In this document: in pieces, positions 37,204-45,304 of the stretch
How the letters are laid out: every line of letters starts with the position of its first letter
How positions within the stretch are numbered: the stretch's first letter is position 1
Assembly: GCF_000226975.2 (NCBI RefSeq)
Contig: NZ_CP019285.1
Span: forward strand, 2,852,001 to 2,916,000
Source: Halobiforma lacisalsi AJ5
GTDB lineage: Archaea > Halobacteriota > Halobacteria > Halobacteriales > Natrialbaceae
Reading direction: 5' to 3'
DNA length: 64,000 nucleotides
The notes under the pieces: model-generated
Told to the model about the DNA's origin: nothing
Seen by the model: only the letters and a program-made list of their open reading frames with translations
The model's database searches: none
Translations under genes and position numbers: made by a program

Positions 37204-38136
37204 GTGAGCCGTTATCGAAACGTCGGACTCTTCCTGACGCTTGCAGCCTGCTGGGGATCGGCCTTCGTCGCGATCAGCGCCGGCCTGGAGCACTTCCCGC
37301 CGGTGCTGTTCGCCGCGTTACGGTACGACGTCGCCGGCGTCATCATGCTCGGCTACGCGGCCTACGCCCTCGAGGACGGGGCGTGGCTCCCGCGGGGGCG
37401 TGCCGAGTGGGCGGTGGTGGCGGTCGGCGCCGTGCTGTTGATCGCCGCGTATCACGCGTTCCTGTTCGTCGGCCAGCAACACACGACCGCGGCCGCCGCA
37501 GCCATCCTCGTGAGCCTCTCGCCCGTGTTGACCACCGGGTTCGCCCGGGCGCTGGTCCCGTCGGACGCCCTGTCCGCGATCGGGATCGTCGGCGTCGCCC
37601 TGGGACTTGTCGGCGTGGCGATCATCTCCCAGCCCGATCCGTCGAACCTGCTTGCGACCGACTTCGTCGCGAAACTGCTCGTCTTCTGTGCTGCGGCCTC
37701 GTTCGCGCTCGGGAGCGTGCTGACGCGGCGGATCGACGCCTCGCTGCCGATCGAGACGATGGAGGCCTGGTCGATGATCGGCGGGGCACTGGTGATGCAC
37801 CTCGTCAGCCTCGCGCTGGCCGAGCCCATCGAGCCGTCCGCCTGGACTGACCCACAGGCGCTCGGCGCGCTGGGCTATCTCGCGCTCGTCGCGAGCGCCT
37901 TCGGCTTCCTGCTTTATTTCGACCTGCTGGAACGGCTGGGCGCCGTCGAGATCAACATGGTGTCGTACGTCGCGCCGATCTTCGCGACGGTCGTCGGCTG
38001 GCTCTATCTGGGAGAGGTCGTCGACGCGACCACCGTCCTCGGGTTCGGCTTCATCGTCGTCGGCTTCGCCCTCGTCAAACGCCGGGCGCTCCGGGAGGAG
38101 TTCGCCCACGTCAACCGGCTGTACTCGAGGGAGTGA
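37204..38136 (+). CDS. EamA-family (DMT) transporter
   Basis: A 310-residue inner-membrane exporter of the drug/metabolite transporter superfamily, starting at GTG 37204. Ten hydrophobic segments form two EamA repeats; the first shows LTLAACWGSAFVAISAGLEH and VGQQHTTAAAAAILVSLSPV, the second YLALVASAFGFLLYFDLLER with VSYVAPIFATVVGWLYLGE. The substrate is not predictable. No partner genes are next to it. Confidence 0.9.
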   Translation: MSRYRNVGLFLTLAACWGSAFVAISAGLEHFPPVLFAALRYDVAGVIMLGYAAYALEDGAWLPRGRAEWAVVAVGAVLLIAAYHAFLFVGQQHTTAAAAAILVSLSPVLTTGFARALVPSDALSAIGIVGVALGLVGVAIISQPDPSNLLATDFVAKLLVFCAAASFALGSVLTRRIDASLPIETMEAWSMIGGALVMHLVSLALAEPIEPSAWTDPQALGALGYLALVASAFGFLLYFDLLERLGAVEINMVSYVAPIFATVVGWLYLGEVVDATTVLGFGFIVVGFALVKRRALREEFAHVNRLYSRE

Positions 38137-38150
38137 CAGCCGCCGACCGG

Positions 38151-38573
38151 CTATCGACCGTACGAATGGCCCACGTACAGCGCAACCAGGTTGAGCGCCA
38201 CGAGCCCGACGAAAGCGAGTGTCTGGAACCCCGTCGACAGGCCGGACGCGAGCAGCGGCAGGGATAGAAACGGTAACACGACTGCCATCCAGAACCCCGC
38301 CCGCCGGATCGGCGTCGCGAGCGTCGGGACGGCTCGCTCGAGGCGACGGTCGTGGTCCTGAGTCGTCCCCGCCTGCGGCTCGGAGTCGTCCGTGGCGGTC
38401 GTCGACGTCGATGCGGCCGTGTTCGCTGCACTTGCGGCACTCGAGGCCGAGTTCTCCCTCGCGTTCGGCGAGTCCGCCGACCCGGATGCGGAGGGAGAGG
38501 ATCGGGACTGGACCGTCGAGGCCGACCCGGACGCCGGGGTCGATCCATCGCCTGCGGCTGACGAATCGCTCAT
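38151..38573 (-). CDS. Small membrane protein with Ser/Ala-rich cytoplasmic tail
   Basis: A 140-residue protein with start taken at the ATG at 38573 (MSDSSAAGDGSTPASGSAST). The N-terminal ~80 residues are low complexity (Ser, Ala, Thr, Asp), followed by a Arg-rich linker and two C-terminal hydrophobic segments (AGFWMAVVLPFLSLPLLASG and FQTLAFVGLVALNLVALYVG). No family recognised; the tail-anchored layout is visible only from the hydrophobicity. Confidence 0.6.
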   Translation of the reverse strand: MSDSSAAGDGSTPASGSASTVQSRSSPSASGSADSPNARENSASSAASAANTAASTSTTATDDSEPQAGTTQDHDRRLERAVPTLATPIRRAGFWMAVVLPFLSLPLLASGLSTGFQTLAFVGLVALNLVALYVGHSYGR

Positions 38574-38860
38574 CGAAACACCTGCTATCGGCGCTAGTTC
38601 CGCCCCGAGAGCCATATATCGTCCCGACGGTTTCGTTCGGTTAGCGACGATTCACTCGAGTAACCGCCGCGATCCGTCGTTCATCGCCGCCTTCGCGGAA
38701 ACTGCTGTTTTCAGCGCTCGAAAAACCCGTTTCCGTTCGATTCTCGGCGAGAGGTGTTGCCTTCCCGCATTCAATTTCGAATTACGGCGCCAGCGTCGCC
38801 GTCGCTCGAGGACTGAGCCAGGGACAGGATTTACCTACCCGGAATATGTTGGGCATCTGT

Positions 38861-39283
38861 ATGGTAAAGGAACTCAAAGTGTCCGGGTTCCTTGGACTTA
38901 CGGTGATGATGAGCGTCGGAATGTACCAGAACGTACTGAACGCGACGGGCGAGGGCGTCCCCGGCTGGTTGATCGGCGGCCACGCCCATCTGGGGGTGCT
39001 GTCGATAATCGCGATCGTCCTCGGGGTAGCGATCCCGACGTTGGGGATGGCCGATCGCTACCGAACGCTCGTCACGTGGACGTTCATCCCCGGGCAGTGG
39101 GGGCTCCCGCTCGTTCCGTGGCTGGCCGTCGGCGGCGGACTCGAGGTACTGCATCCGACCGCGTTCCTCTCGGGTGGGTTGCTCATCGTCTCGATGCTCG
39201 TCCTGACCTGGCAGGCTGCCGTCGCGCCGGAAGCGGAACCCGGCGAACGCGGCGACCCGGAGTCGATCGTCGCGGACGACTAG
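38861..39283 (+). CDS. Small multi-pass membrane protein, function unknown
   Basis: A 140-residue protein with four hydrophobic segments. The start at 38861 (MVKELKVSGFLGLTVMMSVG) is preferred to an in-frame ATG 15 nt earlier. The second segment starts with GGHAHLGVLSIIAIVLGVAI; paired histidines next to a membrane helix recall heme-binding sites in oxidase-like membrane proteins, but the evidence stops there. It has an acidic C-terminus and no obvious partner. Confidence 0.6.
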   Translation: MVKELKVSGFLGLTVMMSVGMYQNVLNATGEGVPGWLIGGHAHLGVLSIIAIVLGVAIPTLGMADRYRTLVTWTFIPGQWGLPLVPWLAVGGGLEVLHPTAFLSGGLLIVSMLVLTWQAAVAPEAEPGERGDPESIVADD

Positions 39284-39345
39284 TCGGCGGTAGTAGCGAC
39301 TCTCCGGTGGGATAGGGGGACGAATGGGTGGAGTCGACATCGAAA

Positions 39346-39440
39346 CGAGAACTGGAACCGGGACTGGAACTGGAACTGGAACCGGGACTGGAACTGGAAC
39401 TGGAACCGGGACTGGAACCGGAACCGGAACCGGAACCGGT
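39346..39440. repeat. Hexanucleotide (GGAACY) tandem repeat with 24-bp higher-order unit
   Basis: About 95 bp made almost only of ggaact, ggaacc and gggact hexamers. A 24-bp arrangement (ggaacc-gggact-ggaact-ggaact) repeats twice, followed by a run of ggaacc. It lies just past the cdc48 stop (39445) on the strand-reversed side. Translation in any frame is low-complexity, so the region is best viewed as a simple-sequence repeat. Confidence 0.8.
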
Positions 39441-39444
39441 TCGA

Positions 39445-41676
39445 CTACTGGAAACCGATCCGGCTGCTGCGACGACCCGTCGGGTCCGGCCCGGCGGAGC
39501 CGCCCTGGAACTCCTCTTCGATCCGCTCGTAGTAGTCGAGGATGTCGTCCGTGATCGTCGGCCGGACGTTCTCCATCGCCTGGCGGAAGTGCCGCATCTC
39601 GACGACGTCCGCCTCCTCGTCCTCGCGCAGCGCCTCGATCGCCGCCTCGCGGGCGATCGACTCGAGGTCGCTCCCGACGTAGCCGTCGGTGATCTCGGCG
39701 ATCTCGCGCAGCGTGACGTCGGCCGCCAGCGGCGTATCCTGGGTGTGGATCTCGAGGATGCGCTCTCGGCCATCGACGTCGGGCTGGCCGATCATGACCA
39801 GCCGGTCGAACCGGCCCGACCGCAGGAGCGCGGGATCGATCATGTCCGGTCGGTTGGTCGCGCCGATCACCATCACGTCCTCCATCTCCTCGAGGCCGTC
39901 GAGTTCGGTCAGCAGCTGGTTGACGACCCGTTCGGAGACGTTCGAGCCGGTCTCGCCGCCGCCACGACCCGGCGCGAGCGCGTCGAGCTCGTCGAAGAAG
40001 ATGACGGTGGGTGAGACCTGTCGGGCCTTGCGGAACGTCTGGCGGATCGCCTTCTCGGACTCACCGACCCACTTCGAGAGCAGTTGCGGTCCGCGCACCG
40101 AGATGAAGTTCGCGTTGGTCTCGTTGGCGACGGCTTTCGCCATCAGCGTCTTCCCGGTGCCCGGCGGCCCGTACAGGAGGACGCCGGCCGGCGGGTCGAC
40201 GCCGAGCCGGTCGAACCGCTCGGGGTTCGAAAGCGGCCACTCGACGGACTCCTGGACCTGGTCTTTGGCGTCCTGCAGGCCGCCGACGTCGTCCCAGGAG
40301 ATCTTCGGCAACTCGACCAGCACCTCCCGCATCGCGGAGGGTTCGACCTCGTTCAGGGCACCGCGGAAGTCCTCCCGCTTGACGATCATCCGGTCGATCA
40401 GGCTCGGCGGGATGTCCTCCTCGTCGAGGTCGATCTCCGGCAGGTACCGACGGAGCGCCTTCATCGCGGCTTCCTTCGTCAGTGACTCGATGTCCGCGCC
40501 GACGAAGCCGTGGGTCTCGTCCGCGAGGTGGCCGAGGTTGACGTCGTCCGAGAGGGGCATGCCGCGGGTGTGGATCTGGAGGATCTCCTCGCGGCCCGTC
40601 TCGTCGGGGACGCCGATCTCGATCTCGCGGTCGAAGCGACCGGGGCGGCGGAGGGCAGGGTCGACGCTGTCGACGCGGTTGGTGGCCGCGATGACGATCA
40701 CCTGGCCGCGGGCCTCGAGGCCGTCCATCATCGTCAGCAGTTGTGCGACGACGCGGCGCTCGACCTCGCCGGTGACGTCCTCCCGCTTGGGCGCGATGGA
40801 GTCGAGTTCGTCGATGAAGATGATCGACGGCGACTCCTCGCTCGCGTCCTCGAAGATCTCCCGGAGCTGTTGCTCGGATTCCCCGTAGTACTTCGAGATG
40901 ATCTCCGGTCCGGCGATGGAGAAGAAACTCGCGGAGGTCTCGTTGGCGACGGCCTTCGCGAGCAGGGTCTTCCCGGTGCCCGGCGGCCCGTGTAACAGGA
41001 CGCCCTGTGGCGGCTCGATGCCGAGCTTCTTGAAGATCTGCGGGTGTTTCATCGGGAGTTCGACCATCTCCCTGACCCGCTGGATCTCGCTTTGGAGGCC
41101 GCCGATGTCCTCGTAGGTGATCCCGCCCCCGGTCTTCTCGAACCCGGAGATGGGTTCCTCCCGGAGTTCGACGTCCGTGTCCTCGGTGATGAGGACGACG
41201 CCCTCCGGTTCGGTCTCGACGGCTATGAGTGGGATCGCCTGGCCCGGCGATCGCATGAAGGGATGGTTCGTCGAGGACATGACCGGGACGATGTCGCGAC
41301 CGACGACCGGCCGCTTGAGGATCTGGCGTTTCACCATGCCGGCGGCGTCGGAGCCGAACTGGACCGAAGCTTCCTCCGGGGGCGCGAGGACGAGTTCGTC
41401 GGCTTTCGTCGCCTCGGCCTTCCGGATCGTCACCCGCTCACCGATCCCGACGTCGGCGTTCTGTCGCGTGAAGCCGTCGATCCGGACGGTGTCCGTGTTC
41501 CAGTCCTGCCGGTCTGCACGCCACACTTTCGCGGCGGTCGTATCCGCACCTTCGATCTCGATGATGTCGCCCGGACTGAGCTTCAGGTGCAACAGCGTGT
41601 CCGGGTCGAGTCGGGCGATACCACGACCCGAGTCGTTCGGGTACGCCTTCGCAACCTCCAGTTGAACTTCGTTCAT
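39445..41676 (-). CDS. Cdc48/VAT-family AAA+ ATPase
   Basis: Hexameric protein unfoldase that feeds substrates to the archaeal proteasome. The 743-residue protein has the VAT-type N-domain (residues 1 to ~185: double-psi barrel [20 protein letters not shown] onward and a second subdomain), then two AAA modules. D1: Walker A GPPGTGKT ([20 protein letters not shown]), Walker [13 protein letters not shown], arginine finger region [18 protein letters not shown]2: Walker [15 protein letters not shown], Walker [31 protein letters not shown]. Complete; ends with a basic tail ([11 protein letters not shown]). Confidence 0.96.
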   Translation of the reverse strand: MNEVQLEVAKAYPNDSGRGIARLDPDTLLHLKLSPGDIIEIEGADTTAAKVWRADRQDWNTDTVRIDGFTRQNADVGIGERVTIRKAEATKADELVLAPPEEASVQFGSDAAGMVKRQILKRPVVGRDIVPVMSSTNHPFMRSPGQAIPLIAVETEPEGVVLITEDTDVELREEPISGFEKTGGGITYEDIGGLQSEIQRVREMVELPMKHPQIFKKLGIEPPQGVLLHGPPGTGKTLLAKAVANETSASFFSIAGPEIISKYYGESEQQLREIFEDASEESPSIIFIDELDSIAPKREDVTGEVERRVVAQLLTMMDGLEARGQVIVIAATNRVDSVDPALRRPGRFDREIEIGVPDETGREEILQIHTRGMPLSDDVNLGHLADETHGFVGADIESLTKEAAMKALRRYLPEIDLDEEDIPPSLIDRMIVKREDFRGALNEVEPSAMREVLVELPKISWDDVGGLQDAKDQVQESVEWPLSNPERFDRLGVDPPAGVLLYGPPGTGKTLMAKAVANETNANFISVRGPQLLSKWVGESEKAIRQTFRKARQVSPTVIFFDELDALAPGRGGGETGSNVSERVVNQLLTELDGLEEMEDVMVIGATNRPDMIDPALLRSGRFDRLVMIGQPDVDGRERILEIHTQDTPLAADVTLREIAEITDGYVGSDLESIAREAAIEALREDEEADVVEMRHFRQAMENVRPTITDDILDYYERIEEEFQGGSAGPDPTGRRSSRIGFQ

Positions 41677-41880
41677 GATTCGGGATGGACGGCGATGTCA
41701 ATGACTCCGATTCGTTATCGGATAGGCTTTTTGCTAGCTTGGGTTTGCTAGATGCTACCAAGTCAAAGAACGGGGAGCGGATACATAGATGTGACGGCAT
41801 CGGCGGATTTGGTTCCCACTCCGGTCCGGTCCCGGCCCCGAGAAGATGGGTTTTTGCCCGTGCCGGTCCCCCACGTAGCC

Positions 41881-43215
41881 ATGACTGGGACCAGTGCGCG
41901 CACGCTCGCGTTCGACGGCCGCATGGGCGCAAGCGGCGATATGATCCTCGCCGCCCTGCTCGACGCCGGCGCGGACCCCGACGCGCTCGAGGCCGTGACG
42001 GAAGAACTCGACCTCGAGTATCGACTCGAGGAGACCACGAAATGCGGCATCTCCGCGACCGCGGTGGACGTGTTCCTGACGGACGTGGAAGAAACGGGGC
42101 TGGAAGAGGGCGGCGACGAGACGGAAGGGCACGACCAGCACGAGCATGGTGGCGAAGACGAGGGCCACGATCACGACCACGATCACGACCACGATGGCGT
42201 CCACGCCGAGGGCCACGGCCCCCACCGCAGCTACCTCGAGGTCCGCGACATCGTCGAGCGAATGGCCCTCCCCGACCCCGTCGAGCGCGACGCGCTGGCC
42301 ATCTTCGAACTCCTCGGTGAGGCCGAGGCCAGCGTCCACGGCGAACCCCTCGAAGAGATCCACTTCCACGAGGTCGGTGCCGACGACGCGATCGCCGACG
42401 TGGTCGGCGCGGCGGCCCTCGTCCACGATCTAGACGTCGACCGGATCGTCACCACACCGCTTTCTACCGGCGGTGGAACCGCACCGATGAGCCACGGCGA
42501 ATACCCCATCCCGACGCCCGCGGTCGTCGAGATCGCCGAGCGCGCCGACTGGTCGCTGCAGGGCGGCCCCGTCGACGCCGAACTCCTGACTCCCACGGGC
42601 GCGGCGATCCTGGGTCACTACGCTAAGGGCGTCGACTCGCTGCCGCCCCTCGAGGTGGACGGATCGGGGTACGGTGCCGGCGGCTACGACCTCGATCCCC
42701 ACCCGAACGTCCTCCGCGTGCTGGTCGGCGACGGCTCCGGCGACGGGGGACTGGTGAAAGACGACATCGCGGTGCTCGAGACGAACCTCGACGACGCGAC
42801 GCCCGAGGTGCTCGGTGGGCTGCAGGAGACGCTTGCGGACGCGGGTGCGCGAGACGTTTCGATCCTCCCGGCGACGATGAAGAAGTCCCGGCCGGGGCAT
42901 CTCGTGAAGGTGATCTGCAAGCCCGAGGATCGCCAGCGGGTTGCCCGCCGACTCGCCGAGGAGACCGGCACGCTCGGGATTCGCGACTCCGGCGCGAGCC
43001 ACCGGTGGATCGCCGAGCGGGCGTTCGAGACCGTGGAACTGGATCTCGACGGCGAGACCTACGAGGTGACGGTGAAAGTCGCAAGCGACAGCGAGGGCGA
43101 GGTGTACGACGTGAGCGCCGAGTACGACGACGCACGGGACGTGGCTCGAGCGTCCGGCGTCGCCGTTCGCGACGTGATTCGGCGGGCCGAAGCGGCGGTC
43201 GAATCGGAGTCGTGA
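41881..43215 (+). CDS. larC: LarC, nickel-pincer cofactor biosynthesis protein
   Basis: LarC inserts nickel into the pincer nucleotide of LarA-type racemases. The 444-residue protein starts at 41881 (MTGTSARTLAFDGRMGASGD); the family motifs DGRMGASGDMILAALLDAG, EEIHFHEVGADDAIADVVGA, STGGGTAPMSHGEYPIPTPA and ETNLDDATPEVLGGL are present. Between about residues 83 and 113 is a histidine/aspartate-rich insert (GHDHDHDHDHDG), a likely nickel-handling segment. In bacteria LarC is split in two frames; here it is one open frame. LarA and other Lar partners are not in the window. Confidence 0.92.
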   Translation: MTGTSARTLAFDGRMGASGDMILAALLDAGADPDALEAVTEELDLEYRLEETTKCGISATAVDVFLTDVEETGLEEGGDETEGHDQHEHGGEDEGHDHDHDHDHDGVHAEGHGPHRSYLEVRDIVERMALPDPVERDALAIFELLGEAEASVHGEPLEEIHFHEVGADDAIADVVGAAALVHDLDVDRIVTTPLSTGGGTAPMSHGEYPIPTPAVVEIAERADWSLQGGPVDAELLTPTGAAILGHYAKGVDSLPPLEVDGSGYGAGGYDLDPHPNVLRVLVGDGSGDGGLVKDDIAVLETNLDDATPEVLGGLQETLADAGARDVSILPATMKKSRPGHLVKVICKPEDRQRVARRLAEETGTLGIRDSGASHRWIAERAFETVELDLDGETYEVTVKVASDSEGEVYDVSAEYDDARDVARASGVAVRDVIRRAEAAVESES

Positions 43216-43342
43216 CGACCTGAACTGCGGCCCGACTAGAGGGGGTGGCCTCGAGTGTCGATCAGCGCCGAAAACGGACGGAAGGTCGTCGCAGCCGCCG
43301 ACGTATCAGCGAATCACGTCGGACCGGTTGCCGCTAGGCCAG

Positions 43343-43630
43343 CTACTCCAGGTCGTCGACGTCGACGGTAACGGAGACGCCGGTGACGTCACCGGAGGTG
43401 GCCGACTGGTTGACGTCAGCGACGTTGTTCTGCTGCGCGTTCTGGACCTGGTTCGTCGTCGCGTCGGCGAACGCGATCGATACCGCGATCGAATCGCCGC
43501 CGTCTACGCCAGCGAGGGTCTCGGCTGCCCCGCTGTCCTCGTGATAGGCGGCGGCCGTTCCCGCGAATCCCATTGCCAGTACACTGGCCATCAGTGCTAT
43601 CGTCAGTGTGATCGTAAGTGCGCGTTTCAT
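43343..43630 (-). CDS. Small secreted Q/N-motif protein (paralogue A)
   Basis: A 95-residue protein with a Sec-type signal peptide (MKRALTITLTIALMASVLAM to TAAAYHED) and a mature chain of about 65 residues containing QVQNAQQNNVADVNQ, then ATSGDVTGVSVTVDVDDLE. The Gln/Asn spacing and the tail are shared with the 185-residue protein at 44097-44654, whose signal peptide is also nearly identical, so they are duplicates. Function unknown; see the cluster finding. No cysteine is present. Confidence 0.7.
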   Translation of the reverse strand: MKRALTITLTIALMASVLAMGFAGTAAAYHEDSGAAETLAGVDGGDSIAVSIAFADATTNQVQNAQQNNVADVNQSATSGDVTGVSVTVDVDDLE

Positions 43631-43822
43631 AGTTGATCGTTATGAGGCACGCATCACACCGGCGATCGACAGCGGGAACGACGATCCGACAGTTGTTTGC
43701 TCCCCGGCAGATAGACACCGCCGTCTCCCCGCTGCTCCCGCTGTGACGCGTTACCCAGTCGTTCCCTATCAGGGAAGCCCACTTCAACCCGAAGAACGGT
43801 TTCGGGGAGAATTGGGCCATTA
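43631..43822 (-). promoter_or_regulatory. Long conserved 5' leader of paralogue A
   Basis: About 190 bp upstream of the start at 43630 align with the region upstream of paralogue B (44655-44852) in three blocks: next to the start (aggcacgcatcacac), a middle block (cccgctgtgacgcgtt) and a distal block of about 45 bp containing CCCGAA-ACCGTTC-TTCGGG on the minus strand, a 6-bp stem with a 7-nt loop. Most haloarchaeal messages have almost no leader, so this conserved leader is notable. Further left (43823-44096) nothing clear is seen. Confidence 0.5.
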
Positions 43823-44096
43823 GCAGGACTCTATCGACGCCCAAAGACCGACTGCGACAGGTCTCTGAACGAATTCGAGGTGATCGGTAGAGCGCGTTGA
43901 CACGATACTGGGCGTGCAATGGACGACGCGTCTGGACGGGGCGGGACGGGCGTCGGGCTCTCGCGACGACGCTGTGTGTCGTTCTCGATTGACAGTCGGA
44001 ACATACGGTAGCCACGGGCTGCGAGTCGACGGCCGAAAAAAGCAGAATCAAAATTCCGTTCGAGACGGATAGTCGGCGTGTGAGTATCAGTGAACG

Positions 44097-44654
44097 TTAC
44101 GTTTCTCCGTCGGTATCCTCATCGTCATCGTCGTCATCGTCGTCATCATCGTCCAGGTCGTTCTCCCAGTCGACGTTCACGTCGACGCCGGTGACGTCAC
44201 CGGTCGTGGCAGTCTGGTCGACACTGGCGATGTTGTTCTGCTCGACGTTCTGGACCTGCGTCGTCTCGGCAGCGGCGAACGCACCGCTCGCAGCCACCGC
44301 ATCGCCACCGCCGCCATCAGTCAGGGCTCCGCCAGCAGTGCCACCCTTCTGGTGGTCGGACTGACCCGCAGCGGCGGCACCGGAGCCACCACCGTCGCTC
44401 GCGGCGAACGCGTCGCCGGACTGGGCGACGGCGAGGGTGTTAGCCTCTTGCACGTTAGTGTTGTCCTGGTTTACAGTGGCCGTGGTGGTGGCGTCACCGG
44501 ACGACAGGTTCTGATCACCGACGCTGATGTCGATATTGATCCCGTCATCGTCGTCAGTGTCGTGGTTCGATGCCGCAGCCGTTCCGGCGAATCCCATCGC
44601 CATCATACTGCCGATCAACGCTACTGTCAGTGTAATTGTGAGTGCGCGCTTCAT
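44097..44654 (-). CDS. Secreted Q/N-motif protein (paralogue B)
   Basis: A 185-residue protein with signal peptide MKRALTITLTVALIGSMMAM. The mature chain has NVQEANTLAVAQ and QVQNVEQNNIASVDQ with the tail ATTGDVTGVDVNVDWENDL, matching paralogue A, plus an inserted Gly/Ala-rich region (SDGGGSGAAAAGQSDHQKGG) and a C-terminal run of Asp. The frame continues upstream to 44849, but this extra part belongs to the conserved leader rather than to a signal peptide. Function unknown. Confidence 0.7.
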   Translation of the reverse strand: MKRALTITLTVALIGSMMAMGFAGTAAASNHDTDDDDGINIDISVGDQNLSSGDATTTATVNQDNTNVQEANTLAVAQSGDAFAASDGGGSGAAAAGQSDHQKGGTAGGALTDGGGGDAVAASGAFAAAETTQVQNVEQNNIASVDQTATTGDVTGVDVNVDWENDLDDDDDDDDDDDEDTDGET

Positions 44655-44852
44655 AGTGGTTGTAGTGTCTATTAGGCACGCATCACACGGGCGGGCCGTA
44701 ACGAGATCCGTGGCCCACTCGGAGCCACACCTCGTCGGGGTAGGCACCGCCATCTCCCCTGGTCTCCCGCTGTGACGCGTTGCCCAATCGCCACACATCA
44801 CGGAAACCCACTTCAACCCGAAGAACGGTTTCGGGGAGAATTTGGTCATTAG
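44655..44852 (-). promoter_or_regulatory. Long conserved 5' leader of paralogue B
   Basis: Counterpart of the leader at 43631-43822. The distal block (about 44808-44852) contains the same CCCGAA/TTCGGG hairpin and the middle block repeats cccgctgtgacgcgtt. Both leaders also keep an in-frame open reading frame fused to the gene, with the common peptide FSPKPFFGLKW. Whether it is translated or only DNA/RNA conservation cannot be decided here. Confidence 0.5.
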
Positions 44853-45298
44853 AAGACTCGAGAGGCGGATTTAGTTGCCTACGGCGAGATTCCAGCCACG
44901 ACGAATGAACATCCGTTCTCGGTACGAGGGATCTATCGGCCCCGTTTGCGACAGTTACATCGGTTTCATACCGGATGCCGCCCCCGAAATACCGGCTGAA
45001 CGATCGTCAGTAGGTTCGTCGTCTCGGGAATCCTGACGATACGATCGGCGAGACACTTCACCGGAACGGAACACCGGCGGCTGCTGTCGCACTCGGAGCG
45101 GTCGACCGTTCCGAAGTCCTGCAATTCTGCCACGAGACAGTTTCTATCTAGTGGTCTCTCCGGTCCGTATTCACACCTTGTAACTGGAAGCCACCGGTTT
45201 CGGCCTGCGTACGCTCGACGTGGAACGAGTAGGCTCCTTCATATCGGAATCAACTGACAGATAACAAAGTCTGTCATCCGGATACGAAGGTTCACGCC
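44853..45298. other. Intergenic region before the long Q/N-repeat gene
   Basis: No gene is supported. This is the upstream region shared by two divergent secreted-protein genes and must contain their promoters, but I could not single out a TATA box with confidence. The last 40 bp (gataacaaagtctgtcatcc) are the most A/T-rich. Confidence 0.3.
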
Positions 45299-45304
45299 GT
45301 GGAG

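Noticed and set aside
39328-40014. Plus-strand frame beginning with a GLELELEPGLEPEPEP repeat peptide
   Set aside because: It is the hexanucleotide repeat read in one frame and then the antisense of cdc48; no independent support.
43416-44051. Upstream frames fused to the two small secreted genes (FSPKPFFGLKW peptides) as separate genes
   Set aside because: The two copies are similar at DNA level, the signal peptide at the internal ATG is intact, and no known protein starts this way. Kept as leader conservation only.
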